This document shows positions 35,101-46,588 of a stretch of DNA of 64,000 bases, piece after piece. The notes beneath the pieces were generated by a model. It ran no database searches. It saw only the letters and a program-made list of their open reading frames with translations, and had not been told where the DNA came from. Every line of letters begins with the position of its first letter. Position 1 is the stretch's first letter. The stretch is taken from positions 9,426,934 to 9,490,933 of the forward strand of contig JAJEKV010000022.1 in the NCBI GenBank assembly GCA_021234155.1, in the 5' to 3' direction. Made by a program: the position numbers and the translations under genes. This DNA is from Isoetes taiwanensis (lineage: Eukaryota; Streptophyta; Lycopodiopsida; Isoetales; Isoetaceae).

Positions 35101-37953
35101 GACACTAGATGATATTTTTAAATACCTCAGCAATGTCACTAAAGTGGCGCAGATATAACTGCACTGCCACCCAAACAGCAAGTTCTATTTCACGGGTAAA
35201 TATAATAGGCTCCACGCACATCGCTGTGGACAATAGTTGCATGATGCAAGAATGAAACTGTGCCCGTGTTGAAGGTCCCGAAAGTCCTGGAACAAGGCAA
35301 AGAAATGCGACCCCAAGCTGCAATGTACGTTCTGAACCACCTTTCCTCGGTTTCCTATTATGATGAGACAGGGCCTTCAACCAGAAATCAACCTAAGTCA
35401 TATCACATAGTCCAAATTAGTTGCTTTCTTCACACATCCCATGTAAAATAGTACCCAACTAAACCAAACTAAAAAGTTTGAGCTGAATTAATTAAAATTG
35501 CTAACAACCGTGCTCACACTCTGAAAAACTGCAAATGCTATCTCAGGTTTCCCAACATAATCAACTGCTAAACTTAAGGACTATCTTTATCCTATTCCTG
35601 AAAGACAGAAACCAAAACCTAGGAGAGCTCATCCCCTGAATCTAACTTCTCACCACACAAGAAAATTCAAACTACTACTTGCCTCTCCGGGACTCGGTGT
35701 TAAATCCGCACCACGAACAAGAATGCAATAAATCCTTAGGTGTGCATGCAGCTCTGCACACCAACCGCTTTCTCGCATTTTAGATTGCGCATCTTCCAGC
35801 AATGCAACCCGAAGTTGCTGGATTAACCACTCCTTATCATTATGCTGCTTACTGTCTATTATGATCTTTCGTTTATGTTGTGTTTGCCCTGTATTTTCAG
35901 AAAGCTCTGATAGAGAAACATAACTTTGGTAGTTACTTCCCATATATGCTAAAAGCCACTGAGATGTGCTTTGGTCTAAGAACAGTGCCCTAGACAAGAA
36001 TTCGAGCTCATCATGAATCAACTCAACAGTTAACATGATGGCCATTTCTGGAAGAATGCATGCATCTATTAAAGCATTACGACATGTTAATGCATAATAG
36101 GGTGCCAAAAGAGACAGTCTATAAATAATTCGAGCCGCTGTCTCAACAAACTTGGAAGAGGTTACATTAGAATTCAGTTTCAAAGGATGTTGAAGGACCG
36201 CTTGCTGGTGCTGATGTGTCTTATGTAAAGGTGCATTTGTTGTGCCTTTAGCTTTTGCTGGTTCCAAGCTAATTCCATTCTGCTTATCACATAAAACTTC
36301 GATGTGTTTTCCAAGCATCTGAGTAAGAAAAAGAATTCCAGGCTGGCATAGAGTTGGATTATTTGCAAGTGCAGCAACTATTAAAGGATAAGCTGATCGT
36401 GTTGTAAGGAGGCCCTTAATCAATTGCTCTGTGAAGAAACAGAAATGTAAGTAAGAAAATTTCATATTAGAAATGTCACGTCTGTATGATTATCTTCTTG
36501 TTCAATTACATAGTAAACGTCTGAAAAAATGGAAATAGATCAAAAAGCGAGAAGTGGATACAAAAAGGTACGTAGGTACTACTTAACTCTTTTGAAAATA
36601 GCAATTTGCCAAAGTCTTTAAGTTCCATTGTTTATAATGGATAATTTATCTCGTTGGTTGTGCATCATATTCTGCTGTAGTTTACAAATTACATTCTAAA
36701 AGAAACAAGAACATATGAAAGAACCTGCTGTTAAAAGCATTGGGCATCTTGATACCACGATAGGAAGGATACACAGCATCTCATGCAGGTAACCTTCATT
36801 ATTCCAAATGCTTCCCTTGTCCCCATTTTCATAACCCACGCAAGGTCTGATGGAGAAGAACTTTACTGAAAAATCAGCTGATCGTTTACGAAGAGACAAC
36901 AATGTAAGAACTGCCCGACCATTCTAGAAAATTGTCCAGGAGTAATTAGTAAGCTGTATAATTTCTCTAATCATTGTCATTGAAAATAAAGAAACAACAT
37001 GCATGACAAGGTTAGGCTGTCGTCAGTCATCTGGGAGTGATGGCATAAATTGGCAGGGGATGAAAGATAAGTGCCGCCGACAAGGAGGCGTGCAATGTCA
37101 GCTTAGAAAGATACGAGCACCAGATATTGAATACAAAAGATGGCACTCCTAATAGCATCATTTGATAAACTGTTTAGGTAGTATGTAACTTTAGTGTTAG
37201 AAAGAGATCTAGCATGAGAGACGGCGATGACCTTTTGTAAAATGCAGAGAGAATTGAGATGGATATAGATGATGATGTACTACTGTAAGGTGGTGAAAGA
37301 ACCGAGTGTAGAAACAATTACTACCATATATTGATGAGTGAGTAGTGATGTGCTGGATGCTTGATTACAGAGCTGATGGTTTCCTTAGATGTAATAACAT
37401 TTCATTTCATTGATTAATACAACCAGAGTTCAACATCGTATTCTGCTCCACGTCAGTATGGATTATCCTAGAGGAAAGGAAATGGACCACCTAAAGGGCA
37501 TAATAAGGAACATTACTAGCATATAAAAAAGCCAGGTAAAGCAGGCTCCATGGGAACAAACAACATAAAAATGCGATTGCAAATATATATTTAACCTACC
37601 CCATTGGCTTCTTCAAACAATGCACACTCGTCAGCTGGGAGGCTCTCCTCCAATTCTCTCAATTCATAGACACTTTCTTCATCCCCAGTTTTCTGCGGCA
37701 ATATAGCAGCTGCCTGCACCTCTGCCTCCAAAACTTGACGCCGTATTTGACGATAGTCCAATGCTGCATAGGCGAAAGCTTTGGGAAGGTTCGTATGCTG
37801 AGCAAGCGAAGACAGCACAAATAGCTTGCAACTCGGATCATCAGAAGCAGCCAAAGCCAATGCCGGAAGAAAATGGGCAGTAACGGATGAATCTAGAGCT
37901 TTGATTGGTTCCGGAGAGGAACCAAATCTCAAGAAGTCTAGCACCTCCGCCAT
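32150..37953 (-). CDS. Large helical-repeat-type plant protein, 10 exons, 1223 aa
   Basis: Ten exons keep one frame: 37953-37600, 36923-36725, 36428-35683, 35392-35126, 34997-34840, 34734-34605, 34527-34105, 33775-32858, 32791-32606 and 32440-32150. They sum to 3672 bases. It begins MAEVLDFLRFGSSPEPIKAL and ends KLPDPA. The protein is Leu/Ala-rich and almost wholly helical in look, with repeated hydrophobic heptad-like helices suggesting an ARM/HEAT-type solenoid. No signal peptide or membrane span is evident. Conspicuous segments are EFCSWWRSMPAIAGEQLTPF (exon 8) and QWWSQLLTSIPWYSLFLYME (exon 7). The intron after exon 3 has a GC donor (GAG/GCAAGT). The donor of exon 5 is weak (GT/GTACCG); it was chosen because it alone keeps phase, so that boundary may be wrong. 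I do not recognise a named orthologue. A coherent open frame across ten exons argues for a working gene. Confidence 0.88.
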
Positions 37954-40218
37954 CCCATAAACCCTAAGCCTTCAGGAAATTTAAGGTAGGAACACCGCAT
38001 TCTAATGGTTCGGTAGACTTGCATGGTTAATAGTTCGGTATAGACTTGCATGGTTAGTATACAGATAGAATAGAATAGAATAGATAGCTAGATAGAATAG
38101 ATTTAGGCGTTTTTTTTTTTGGGTTGCCCCTAGGGGGGCACTTGTTTATGTGGGCTTTTGGCATATCCTAGGTATATGGAATATACCTAGGATATGCTGT
38201 GACTGCTCCAAACCTACTCTTACCTGTAAACTCTCGGTCGCCATTGTTGCTGTGTGGCTGGTGTGGGAACTGGTTAACCGGCACCGCCAAGCATTACAGC
38301 GAGGTCTACGGCACTTCGGCACTTGATTTCTTTTTCAAGTCTGGAAGAACAACGGTGAATTAAATGGCCTGATTAGGTAACAAAATGTCAGCCAAGATAT
38401 CGGGTAATTATTCTTGTGTTTGTATTTTAATCTTGTCATCTATGGCAAATCATAAGATCAGCAATTTGTTTGATACCAGCAGGATGCCTCTACCATGTGA
38501 ATGTGAAGGAAGAAGCAGTGGATCCTACTGGTATATAGGCGAGGCAGATGTTTTTTCATTTGTCAGTTGAAGTTTTTTGGTGCCGATAGCTTGTTGATCG
38601 TGCTTTCAGAGATTTAATTTTTCTTTTTGAATCATCTTAGCCGAAACGAGAGGAGCATTTTTTCAGGAAGCTGAGATCCATCATTCTCCAAGTAAGCAAG
38701 CATTTTTTTTTTTTTCTTTTCTCGGTTTCCTCAGTGTTCGGAAGGAAAGCAACAGTTCCATGTTGATGGGGCTTTGGTTGGCTTATATGGCGTTTGTTAG
38801 TCATCATGCATTATTTGTAAGTTTAGCCCTATTTTAGGTAACCGGACTTAGCATGCATCTTAGGAGTAACGATTGTGCATGTGTGTTTGAAGATTTTAGG
38901 AATCATTAAACTACTTATGAACTCAATTTGATCTAGATCAACATTTATTGGGAGCTCTGGTAGCCGTAATTAATTAAGATTTTTGAGTCTTAGATATGGT
39001 GCGCTTTTTGTTTGTTGGGCTATACCTCCCAAGAGTGCAAGCTTTCTGTCATGCATCTTGTCACCTTATCCATGCTCCTATCCTTGTGCGTTTGTGTAAC
39101 ATGTTTTTTGTCCATGTGGAATCCACAAGTGATTGATATATCTGTAGAAACCAAGGCAATCTCGAGATTGTTGGAGGATGTCTGTGGCAAAAGATTGAGA
39201 TGGCCACAAATTTTAAAAGCGAACAAGGAGTAAGCGACAAAGGAAGTTAATTTTGGTAACCAAACATCATATGTTTTACGTAAAGGATGTGGAGTGTTCA
39301 TATCTCAAATCCAATACACGCACGAGTTGGCGTTATCATGCGACAAAAGGTCGGATATGTTTCTAACGATCATATGGCAACGATCAAAGAGGAGTAGTTG
39401 GAAGGGTAGATAATCGATTGCAACAAACTCCATTTTAGAGCCTACACCATCGGCAAAAATTGTACCTACACCACCGGTTAGGGTTCCATTTCGAAGATGG
39501 GGTCATGCACTGCTTTGTTGGTGTATTCAACGTGCAATGTGCCAATTGCTTAAAATGGAGAGTAGTGCCCACTAAAGAAACAATACAAAGCAATCGGACA
39601 ATGCAACTTAATATACCCCTGGGTATGTGAGGATGGGCGTAGTTGGCGGCCCGATCTTTCATGTGATGAAGAGCCTGACTTGTCCCAAAACTCTATGCAT
39701 GCAATTTGACAAAGCGAGTATTCCATGCACACCTCCAGGTTGGGAAAGGAAGCTCGTTATTCGAAGTGAGGGCTGCTCAAAGTTCAGTGACATGTATGTA
39801 GTTGCATATCTTATTTAATCTGTAGGCTGGACTTTTGACTAATTCTTTATGGTATGTTAATTATTACATATCACCATGTGGAAAGAAGTTACGCTCAATG
39901 GTGGAAGTCCAGAGCTAAAGAGGCTAGCTGTCTTTGATTTTCGTTAGTAGCTCTGAGTGGCTTTTCTTTTTTTTCCTCAGGTTTCTGGATGAAAATCCTG
40001 CATATATTGAAGCAGGCATCAGCGTGTCTGATTTTTCATATGCGTCGCTACCAGCATGAAGGATCAACAAAGCTTCACTATCACCTTAACTATAGGTATT
40101 CTTCTGCTACATTTCCTCTTTTAGGCATTTTCTTGAAGTAAGATTTAGATTTTATTATAGAATCTTCAATATTTTCTCTGGTGTAAGAAGATATGATGAA
40201 CTGTGCTTACTCTTACAG
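37954..40218. other. Upstream region of the 1223-aa gene; no other gene
   Basis: The promoter of the minus-strand gene should lie just above 37953. Leading repeats of GATAGAATA occur at about 38060-38100. The short open stretches at 38385-38570 and 39012-39233 show no motif. An AG followed by a 25-codon open piece (FLDENPAYIEAG...) at about 39981 could be an old exon but is unidentified. Confidence 0.4.
38161..38197. repeat. Perfect 17-bp inverted repeat with 3-base loop
   Basis: GCATATCCTAGGTATAT is followed by GGA and then by its exact reverse complement. It lies about 200 bases upstream of the minus-strand gene's start codon, so it could form a hairpin or serve as a two-fold symmetric binding site. 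Confidence 0.85.
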
Positions 40219-40221
40219 AGA

Positions 40222-40560
40222 GTCTTTGTCTGATTGGCTGCAAAAATGGGCATTTTAAAAGCCCCAGGGGATATCCAAGATTTTCTCCTATGCTTCGAAA
40301 TGTTCCTTGCAGCAATTGGTCATATATATGCATTCCCACATAAAAAATATGCAGAAGCTAATATTGGTGGCTCTTCTGGCATGCATGGCACTGTTGCTCA
40401 TGAACTGAACTTCCATGACGTGGCCTCAGATATTGTTCAGGTCTGATTTGGACAAAAAATGACAAATGTTCAACTGCAGTTTGCCCAACATATCATGATT
40501 ATGTTCTTTACAGCAATAGTGGTGATCTGTGCCTGTTGGTAAAGGAATGGGTACTCTGCA
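40222..40560 (+). pseudogene. LAZ1-like (DUF300 / TMEM184) membrane protein fragment
   Basis: The reading LAAKMGILKAPGDIQDFLLC and onwards to FEMFLAAIGHIYAFPHKKYA matches the last membrane helix region of plant LAZ1/DUF300 proteins (family recall, Ost-alpha-like superfamily). It is followed by NIGGSSGMHGTVAHELNF, the typical cytoplasmic segment, and ends at 40440. About 39 bases later the sequence resumes as TYHDYVLY, the next conserved block, but one base out of frame. A TGA lies just before LAAKM in the same frame. The 39-base gap is too short for a normal plant intron. No other LAZ1 exons are seen nearby. It is a decayed fragment, not a working gene. Confidence 0.65.
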
Positions 40561-42590
40561 TTGACATAACAATATGTTTGGAGCTGGCAAATTGATGAAG
40601 CATATGCAGCCGAGCTATCTTCCTTGGATACTAGAAAATTGGGTGATTCAGGAGATGTAAAAGCTAGCAAATGATATGATATGTCAACTTTAGATATTTC
40701 TAAGCGACGCAAAAGCAATGCCTTTGAAGTTAAATTTCGATTTGATAGTAAAAAGGCTTAAAGAGGACACATGATTCAAACTTAGATACTTGATCAGATA
40801 GGAAAACCTTCCAGCAACTACATGGCAAGCTTGGAAACTAAGATTTGCAACACCACAGTTCCCTTTCAAGAAAAACTTGTAAATACTTCCTCCACACAAT
40901 AACCAACCCTAACAACACTGCTATTATAATTACTAGTGACCTAGCAACAATATGTTTTTACACTGAAACCTCAGAGTCCATGTGTCCAGCTGGATCCTAG
41001 TCCAAGAGGAGCTCAACATCTAAGGAGGAGTTAATAATGCAAATGGCTACCATCACCTTCGCAAAATGTCAATGTCTTAAAATAACTACTATGATTGATT
41101 GTAAAAATATGACTTTCAAGTACGATTTAAGCCACTTCACCCTCCGGCCATGGAGGGCAACCCTCCGTGCGCAGCACCTTGTTTTATTAGCGGGGTTGCC
41201 TAACCCCCCCTGCCCACTTTCCTGCGTTTCTAGCTATGCCACGTGTCGTGACACATCAGCAAAAATTATTGCAGGCTGTTGGATCTCCAATATTTTGCAT
41301 CGACGTCCTGCAAAATTAGAAAATACCCTGAAAATCTGGTTGCCTTCCTTTGCGCAGCTAAATTTCCTCCTCCGACCTTCCCTCCTCTGTTTCTGCTTTC
41401 TCAAATTCGATGGATGGAGAGGGCGACGGACTTGAAACTGCCAGTTTACTCCATAAAATATATTGTTCGGCGTCTGGCAATATCTCCGGTAGAGGTACTC
41501 TCACAAATCCTACTAGAGGTAGCCAAGCTTCGGCAAGCTTGGGCTTTGGTAATCTTGTGGCAATGGAATAGGCAGACCCTAAGCTCCAATAGAAGCATAG
41601 TTTTGCTGGGATTTTGTGGATTCTTGGACCGTAGCTCTCTGCCAGCCTCTCCAAGAGATCTATTTCATGTGTCATGATGGTTTATTTTACTGTATGTTTT
41701 GGCGTTACTTTCTTAAATCATTCTTCTGTCCTAATATTTCTTGAGTTTGGCTATGGGTTATGCGATGGTTTTCTGGCCGGTTTGGCTATGGGTTATGCGA
41801 TGGTTTTCTGGCCGGTTTGGCATTTACAGCTTATCTTTATCTTGAGCATGATCTTCGTAGTCCCAAAGCTAGATCTTGTCTTTATAAGTTTCGCACTATT
41901 TTCTTGTCTATATAGATTTAGATTCGACATCAAAAGGTTTGCAAAGTTTGCGAAGAAATCTTGGCCACTTGAGGTCTACTCATTTAAAATCTTAACCCAG
42001 TGCTAGCTCCAGAAAAGAGCTTAGATGTTACTAACAACGCTGTATTGAAGCACGCTCAGTGACATGATGGTTGGCTTCGATCATAATTTTATTACGGTGA
42101 ACAGATTGTTATTAAAGGGGGGAAACTGCAGAACAAGGGAACTACAGGGCTTTAATTTGACATATTCTATTTAAGAAGTGCGAAACATCAGTGAGTTCCA
42201 AGAAAGATCCTTTACATACAGCACATAGCAGCATCAATTGATTTATTTTCATGGCTTCAAGCCGAAAAACAAACAGGACCATGAGCATTTTCGAAGGCTA
42301 AGCTCCGTTCTTGGAGTAAAAACGTGCAAGGTTTTTCTTAGAGGGTCTGTTTTCGTAGGTAACCTTATGATTGCACCTTATAAATGATATCAGAAATGCT
42401 CTACACCAGAAAGTTCTTCAAAATACCTAAGCACAAAAGGTCACTGCTCTGTAATTTTGAGGAGTTAACAGATATAATTACTAGTCAATGTGGATTTTGC
42501 AGATGTCAAAGCATTTATGTCAAATGCAGGAAGTGCACTGCTAGGAGTAAGTGTGGGATCTGGTAAATAACAGTGTAGAAATTGCAGCTA
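40561..42590. other. No supported gene; 35-bp duplication
   Basis: A 35-base direct duplication (GGCTATGGGTTATGCGATGG...) sits at about 41746-41815. Overlapping open stretches on both strands at 41037-41677 conflict with each other and lack domains. Confidence 0.4.
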
Positions 42591-42599
42591 AGTTGGCCA

Positions 42600-42735
42600 T
42601 TATATCTTCAGTTTTACATTCAACAAGCTGTCCCACAGAAATTGTTTATAACATTACAGGAGGATCTAATGTTACTTTTCATGAAGTGAATACAGCTGCA
42701 GCTGAAGACATAATCTGTTCTACTATTCCTATATT
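42600..42735 (+). pseudogene. FtsZ fragment (plastid division tubulin homologue)
   Basis: The translation IVYNITGGSNVTFHEVNTAA followed by AEDII corresponds to the FtsZ block around WNITGGSDLTLFEVN, just after the T7-loop region (family recall). The expected following strand (LVDPxANLIFG) is not seen; instead come repeats of the word TATTCCTATATTG. Preceding residues match FtsZ only weakly. It is an isolated piece, presumably from a nuclear FtsZ gene for plastid division. Confidence 0.55.
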
Positions 42736-43300
42736 GTCGAATATTCCTATATTGACCAGAGAAGCTCATATTCCTAGATGCAGGCATAATCTATTCCTAT
42801 ATTGTCCAGAGAAGTTCATATTCCTGAGGTGTTTGGTTTTATCCAAATGTTAAAAATCACCCATGCTGTATTAAAATCACCCATATGTATTTGGGTTTGC
42901 TTGAAAAATGTTTAGCAGTTGCCATGATATAATGGTTGATGCATAAAACTATTCATTAACAAATGGAGCTTAGACTATGTTCTCTCTTTCTATTCTATTG
43001 TATTCTTTAAATTGCAAAATTTGGTAATTCTTTCTAACATGTTTGGATGCACTACCCACGTAAATGTAAGGTATCTACAATTCTGCTTGGATCACCAACG
43101 GCATGGTGCCACGTGGTGACAATTCTTTTAAAGATTGTTAACCATGATCTTATCTGCTGCGACAAGAGATTTTACCACGTTGTTCTATTGCAGCAAGAAA
43201 TTTACCCAAGGATTCAAGAGTTTTATCCCTATTCTGCCCAGCATTTTGCCGATTTAACCCACATAATTGTAGATTCCTTACATTCACGTTGCATGAATGC
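42736..43300. other. No gene seen
   Basis: Imperfect copies of ATTCCTATATTG(T/A)CCAGAGAAG occur at about 42728-42830. The rest is AT-rich with one short open stretch (43047-43313) without motif. Confidence 0.4.
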
Positions 43301-43301
43301 G

Positions 43302-43386
43302 CCTCTGCCTTGAATTCCGGCGAGTCAAGCAGGCCTCCGCGCTTCGCGCGTCGATTAGCCTTCCTCGCCGGAATTCAAGGCAGAGG
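43302..43386. mobile_element. GC-rich hairpin or small foldback, 85 bp
   Basis: Arms of 23 bases (43302-43324 and 43364-43386), beginning CCTCTGCCTTGAATTCCGGC and perfectly complementary, enclose a 39-base GC-rich loop (CCTCCGCGCTTCGCGCGTCG). It stands out in AT-rich DNA. No target duplication is evident. It could be a tiny MITE or a hairpin RNA precursor. Confidence 0.6.
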
Positions 43387-43475
43387 TGTATACAGTAAGG
43401 CAATTACCTAGAACCAGAATGTGTATAACATACTTCACATCTCTATACGAATGCAACATACTAATCTCGACTAAC

Positions 43476-43615
43476 ACTATAGATCTTATTTAAGACCACA
43501 TCCACTATTTGCATTATAGACTACTATCTTAAACAATCTTATGAAACTATAGATCTCATCTAAGACCACATCCACTATTTGCATTATAAACTACTATCTT
43601 AAACAATCTTATGAA
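43476..43615 (+). repeat. 70-bp tandem duplication
   Basis: Two copies of a 70-base unit starting ACTATAGATCT (43476 and 43546) differ at only a few positions. No coding content. Confidence 0.85.
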
Positions 43616-44914
43616 ACGTTTAATCGCCAAGGAGAGAGCAATAACTACTAACTACTATCACTTACAAACTTAGGCATCTCCAAATGACAACAAAGACATA
43701 ATTTACTTAAAATAGTAATTTGATCTTCAGTCCAAATGCTACATTTGGCTTCCCGGCATGATACCACATACATTTAGCATTCTTTCTTCAATTTCAAAGC
43801 TTTCCGACATAAAAAAAAACACCATCGACATCTACACACAAATACTACCCATAGAAGTCAACAAATATGAACCTCAACATATGGTATCCCCTATCAACTT
43901 CCAAATGTGAACACCTAAACCTCTACCCTACAACTTTCCACCGAACTTCGAATTACCACAGACGAAAACCCAACGCGAGCCCGACTGCCTAGCCTTCTTC
44001 CCAACCCTGCAATTCTGCTAGTTTTTTTTTTTTTTTTTTTTTTTGGTTGGGGGGAGTGGAGACATAAATCATGCACATACAGGTAGAATCCTTGCCACTG
44101 GAGCTGCACGTATCAAAATTCAACGAAGGAAGGCTCTTGAACAGCTTGGAAGGTAGCAAATCTGATGGTTTAAAATTCAAGCAGAAATATGGTCTGTCAG
44201 AAAAGTTACAGCAGTTCAAAGCAAGCAGGCTCTACACTCCATCTTCGTGCATCAGGTGCCCATCTATTGTGCCCTTTATTTTGGCGTTGAAAAACAGTTT
44301 CGGACTTACGATTCAAGGAGGGTCTGCTGAGCGGATCATGGGCTGGGGTGAGCGAATCATTTTGTGGATATTTTGACCTTTAGGACTGATCCCATATTAT
44401 AAAGTTATGAAAAGTAATGTGATATGCTGTTCTGGAACATACAAGAATAACACATTATTGGATTGTAAGGTTACATTGGTACTAGATGAGGAGCCCTATC
44501 TTTGAATCCGTTCCAATGAGCTTTGCTTGGGGTTCAACTAACCTTGAAACAAGACGGTGTATTTTGTTTTTTCCCTAGGTGATTGAAATATTTTATTTGA
44601 AGCTATAGAATCATTAGTGGTTTGAATACGTGTCTTAAGGACAAGAATCCTTAGCTTATAATTTGCAGTCATGATGGATCGAAGAACATGATGTAGTTAA
44701 TGGCATAAGCAGCAAACCAAAGAAGCCACATCAATTTGGATGGGTTTGCTAGTCTAACGTTGTTCGTTGAGTTATCACAGGACATGGACATTAGGACATA
44801 AATGAAACTTGTGGAGGAGTATGAGCGAACTTTGCAAGAAAAACAAGCAAAGTTGGAAGACAATCAAGCTTTTGTATTTGCCCATGTTTATATGGCGTCC
44901 TTACTGCACCACAG
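43616..44914. other. No gene; T-tract and copy of the LINE-associated block
   Basis: A T-run of more than 20 lies at about 44021-44044. A copy of the non-coding block also found at 48.7 and 49.2 kb follows at 44055-44345. 44380-44900 looks like older upstream LINE or flanking sequence without a continuous frame. Confidence 0.45.
44055..44345. repeat. LINE-associated repeat block, copy 1
   Basis: About 290 bases starting CATGCACATACAGGTAGAAT are repeated with few changes at about 48750-49025 and 49215-49500. The two later copies lie next to LINE C-terminal fragments. Its 101-codon open frame is not kept in all copies, so it is probably untranslated element sequence. Confidence 0.7.
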
Positions 44915-46198
44915 ATCAAAGTGCGTGAGCTCATTGCAATAGTTCGGAACTTTATTTGGGCAGGTACGGAGGAGGGTGTTGTGGTTAAGGTGGCTTGGTC
45001 GAAGTGCATCCTTCCAAAATGGGCAGGTGGTCTGGGTATGATGGACTTCTTACTGCAGAGCAAAGTGCTTATTTCAAAGTTCATTTGGAGACTTCTGAAT
45101 GGTGAGGATGACTCTCCTGGTTCACGCCTTCTTAGACAAGCTCTTGGTCACTGTATCACTCTAGTCAAACCAATCCTACCTTGGGCTTTATTTCAGACTC
45201 TGCAGCCTTTTCCAATCGCTTCTCCATTCTTGCGTGGCTTGTTGGCAGCACGGGAGACAATCAGACATCTTTTCTGGCCATGCCCCTCTATCCACATCCT
45301 ATTGGAGACTCCATGGTGGTGGGCACCACTGCCGCCGGACCCCTCAGCACCTCCATTGGCAGCCTCAGTTCATCCCCTTACACAGAGACGATGGGTTCTT
45401 GCAGGTGTTGTCTCTATTCAAGTATGGTATGAGGAGGGTCGCCTACTGTCTTGGCCTGAATTTCAGGCAAAGTTCCTGCTCTCTCGTTGGGATGTATCCC
45501 TATGGGAGAAGGTCGCAGAAAATTTGCCTCTCATAGTGCAAGTTGGTGTTGCTGAAAGGGTGCCATGGGACTGTCATGAAAATATTCACAAAGGCAAGCA
45601 ATTTGTCAGATCAGTATATCGCCTTCTTTTAGCACCACAACCCCTCCAGTTGCCAGATGGGTGGCACCTACATGTTCCACAGCCCACTTTGTGTCGTACA
45701 TGGCGATGGCTTTGGGATAGGTTGCTCCACTCTAAAGTCTTTGTACTGTGGTGGCAGGTTATCCACAGGTGCCTGCGGGTTAATGCCTTTCGACATCGCT
45801 ATGATCCTCGCATATCTGCAGTATGCCCGCTCTGCCTCTCGGACGTTGAGACTCTTGAGCATTGTCTCTTTGATTGTCCTGAGGTTCAACCAGCGTGGTC
45901 CTGGCTACAAGGTTTGTTTAACAGTACATTGGACTGTCGATGCATCCTTTTGGCGTCCTATCCCAACGCATGGCCTCCAGCTAAACAAAGGGCATTTCAT
46001 CTTGGTTCCGGTTGGCTCCTATGGTCGATATGGGAGCGTCGCAGACACCACATCTTTCAGGGCATTCATTCATCTGCACATAGTGTTATTACAGTGGCCC
46101 AGAAAAAGATATTGACAGCCTACGAGTGTTCTTCCCTTGACTCAGAACTGGTGGAACGCATCTGGATTCAGTATCTTCGAATTGATTCTTATCATTAG
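44915..46198 (+). mobile_element. LINE C-terminal region with zf-RVT domain (425 open codons)
   Basis: A single open frame of about 425 codons shows the tail of a plant LINE ORF2. It has AIVRNFIWAGTEE and WSKCILPKWAGGLGMMDFL, the region after the reverse transcriptase core. Later it has LLHSKVFVLWWQVIHRCLRV and a CPLC...ETLEHCLFDCP zinc-binding cluster (zf-RVT). It ends at TAG about 46198, followed by an AT-rich tail with a TTAATAAAC signal-like word near 46304. The endonuclease and reverse transcriptase core are missing upstream, so it is a 5'-truncated copy, a normal outcome of incomplete target-primed reverse transcription. It is the best preserved of several copies of this family here. 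Confidence 0.85.
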
Positions 46199-46588
46199 TC
46201 TCCTATTCTGGAGTAAGTACATTGTGCTCCAGGCTCGTGCTCCTGTGGCATCTCTGTGTGCTTACACAGTTAGATGAGACATGTAAATTTTGTATTTTTT
46301 CTTTGATTAATAAACTTTTTGGCTTTCGTCCTTCAACTAAGTGAATTGAGGCCATTTCTAATAGAATTGAAAAGTCTTTATCGGACAACAGATTAAAGAC
46401 CTCTAAATGAACTGAGGCTATTCTTCAAATTTTAGCTTAAAGGGATGGACTTGAAAATTTTTAGCCTAAAGGGCTGGAGTTAAATATTTCTGATAGTGGA
46501 TTCAATCAGGGTTGTAATCATGAACTTGGTTATGTTAATTTGCCATATAATTTCTTGATCGAGGATGATCAATCCCGGGAAGGGGAGG
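46199..46588. other. LINE 3' flank, no gene
   Basis: Low-complexity AT-rich sequence. No feature beyond the LINE tail. Confidence 0.4.

Noticed and set aside
41037-41677. Overlapping 132-aa and 105-aa frames on both strands
   Set aside because: The frames contradict each other and none shows a recognisable motif.
44071-44376. 101-aa protein encoded by the LINE-associated block
   Set aside because: The same block at 48.75 kb has a shifted frame and stops, so the reading frame is not under constraint.
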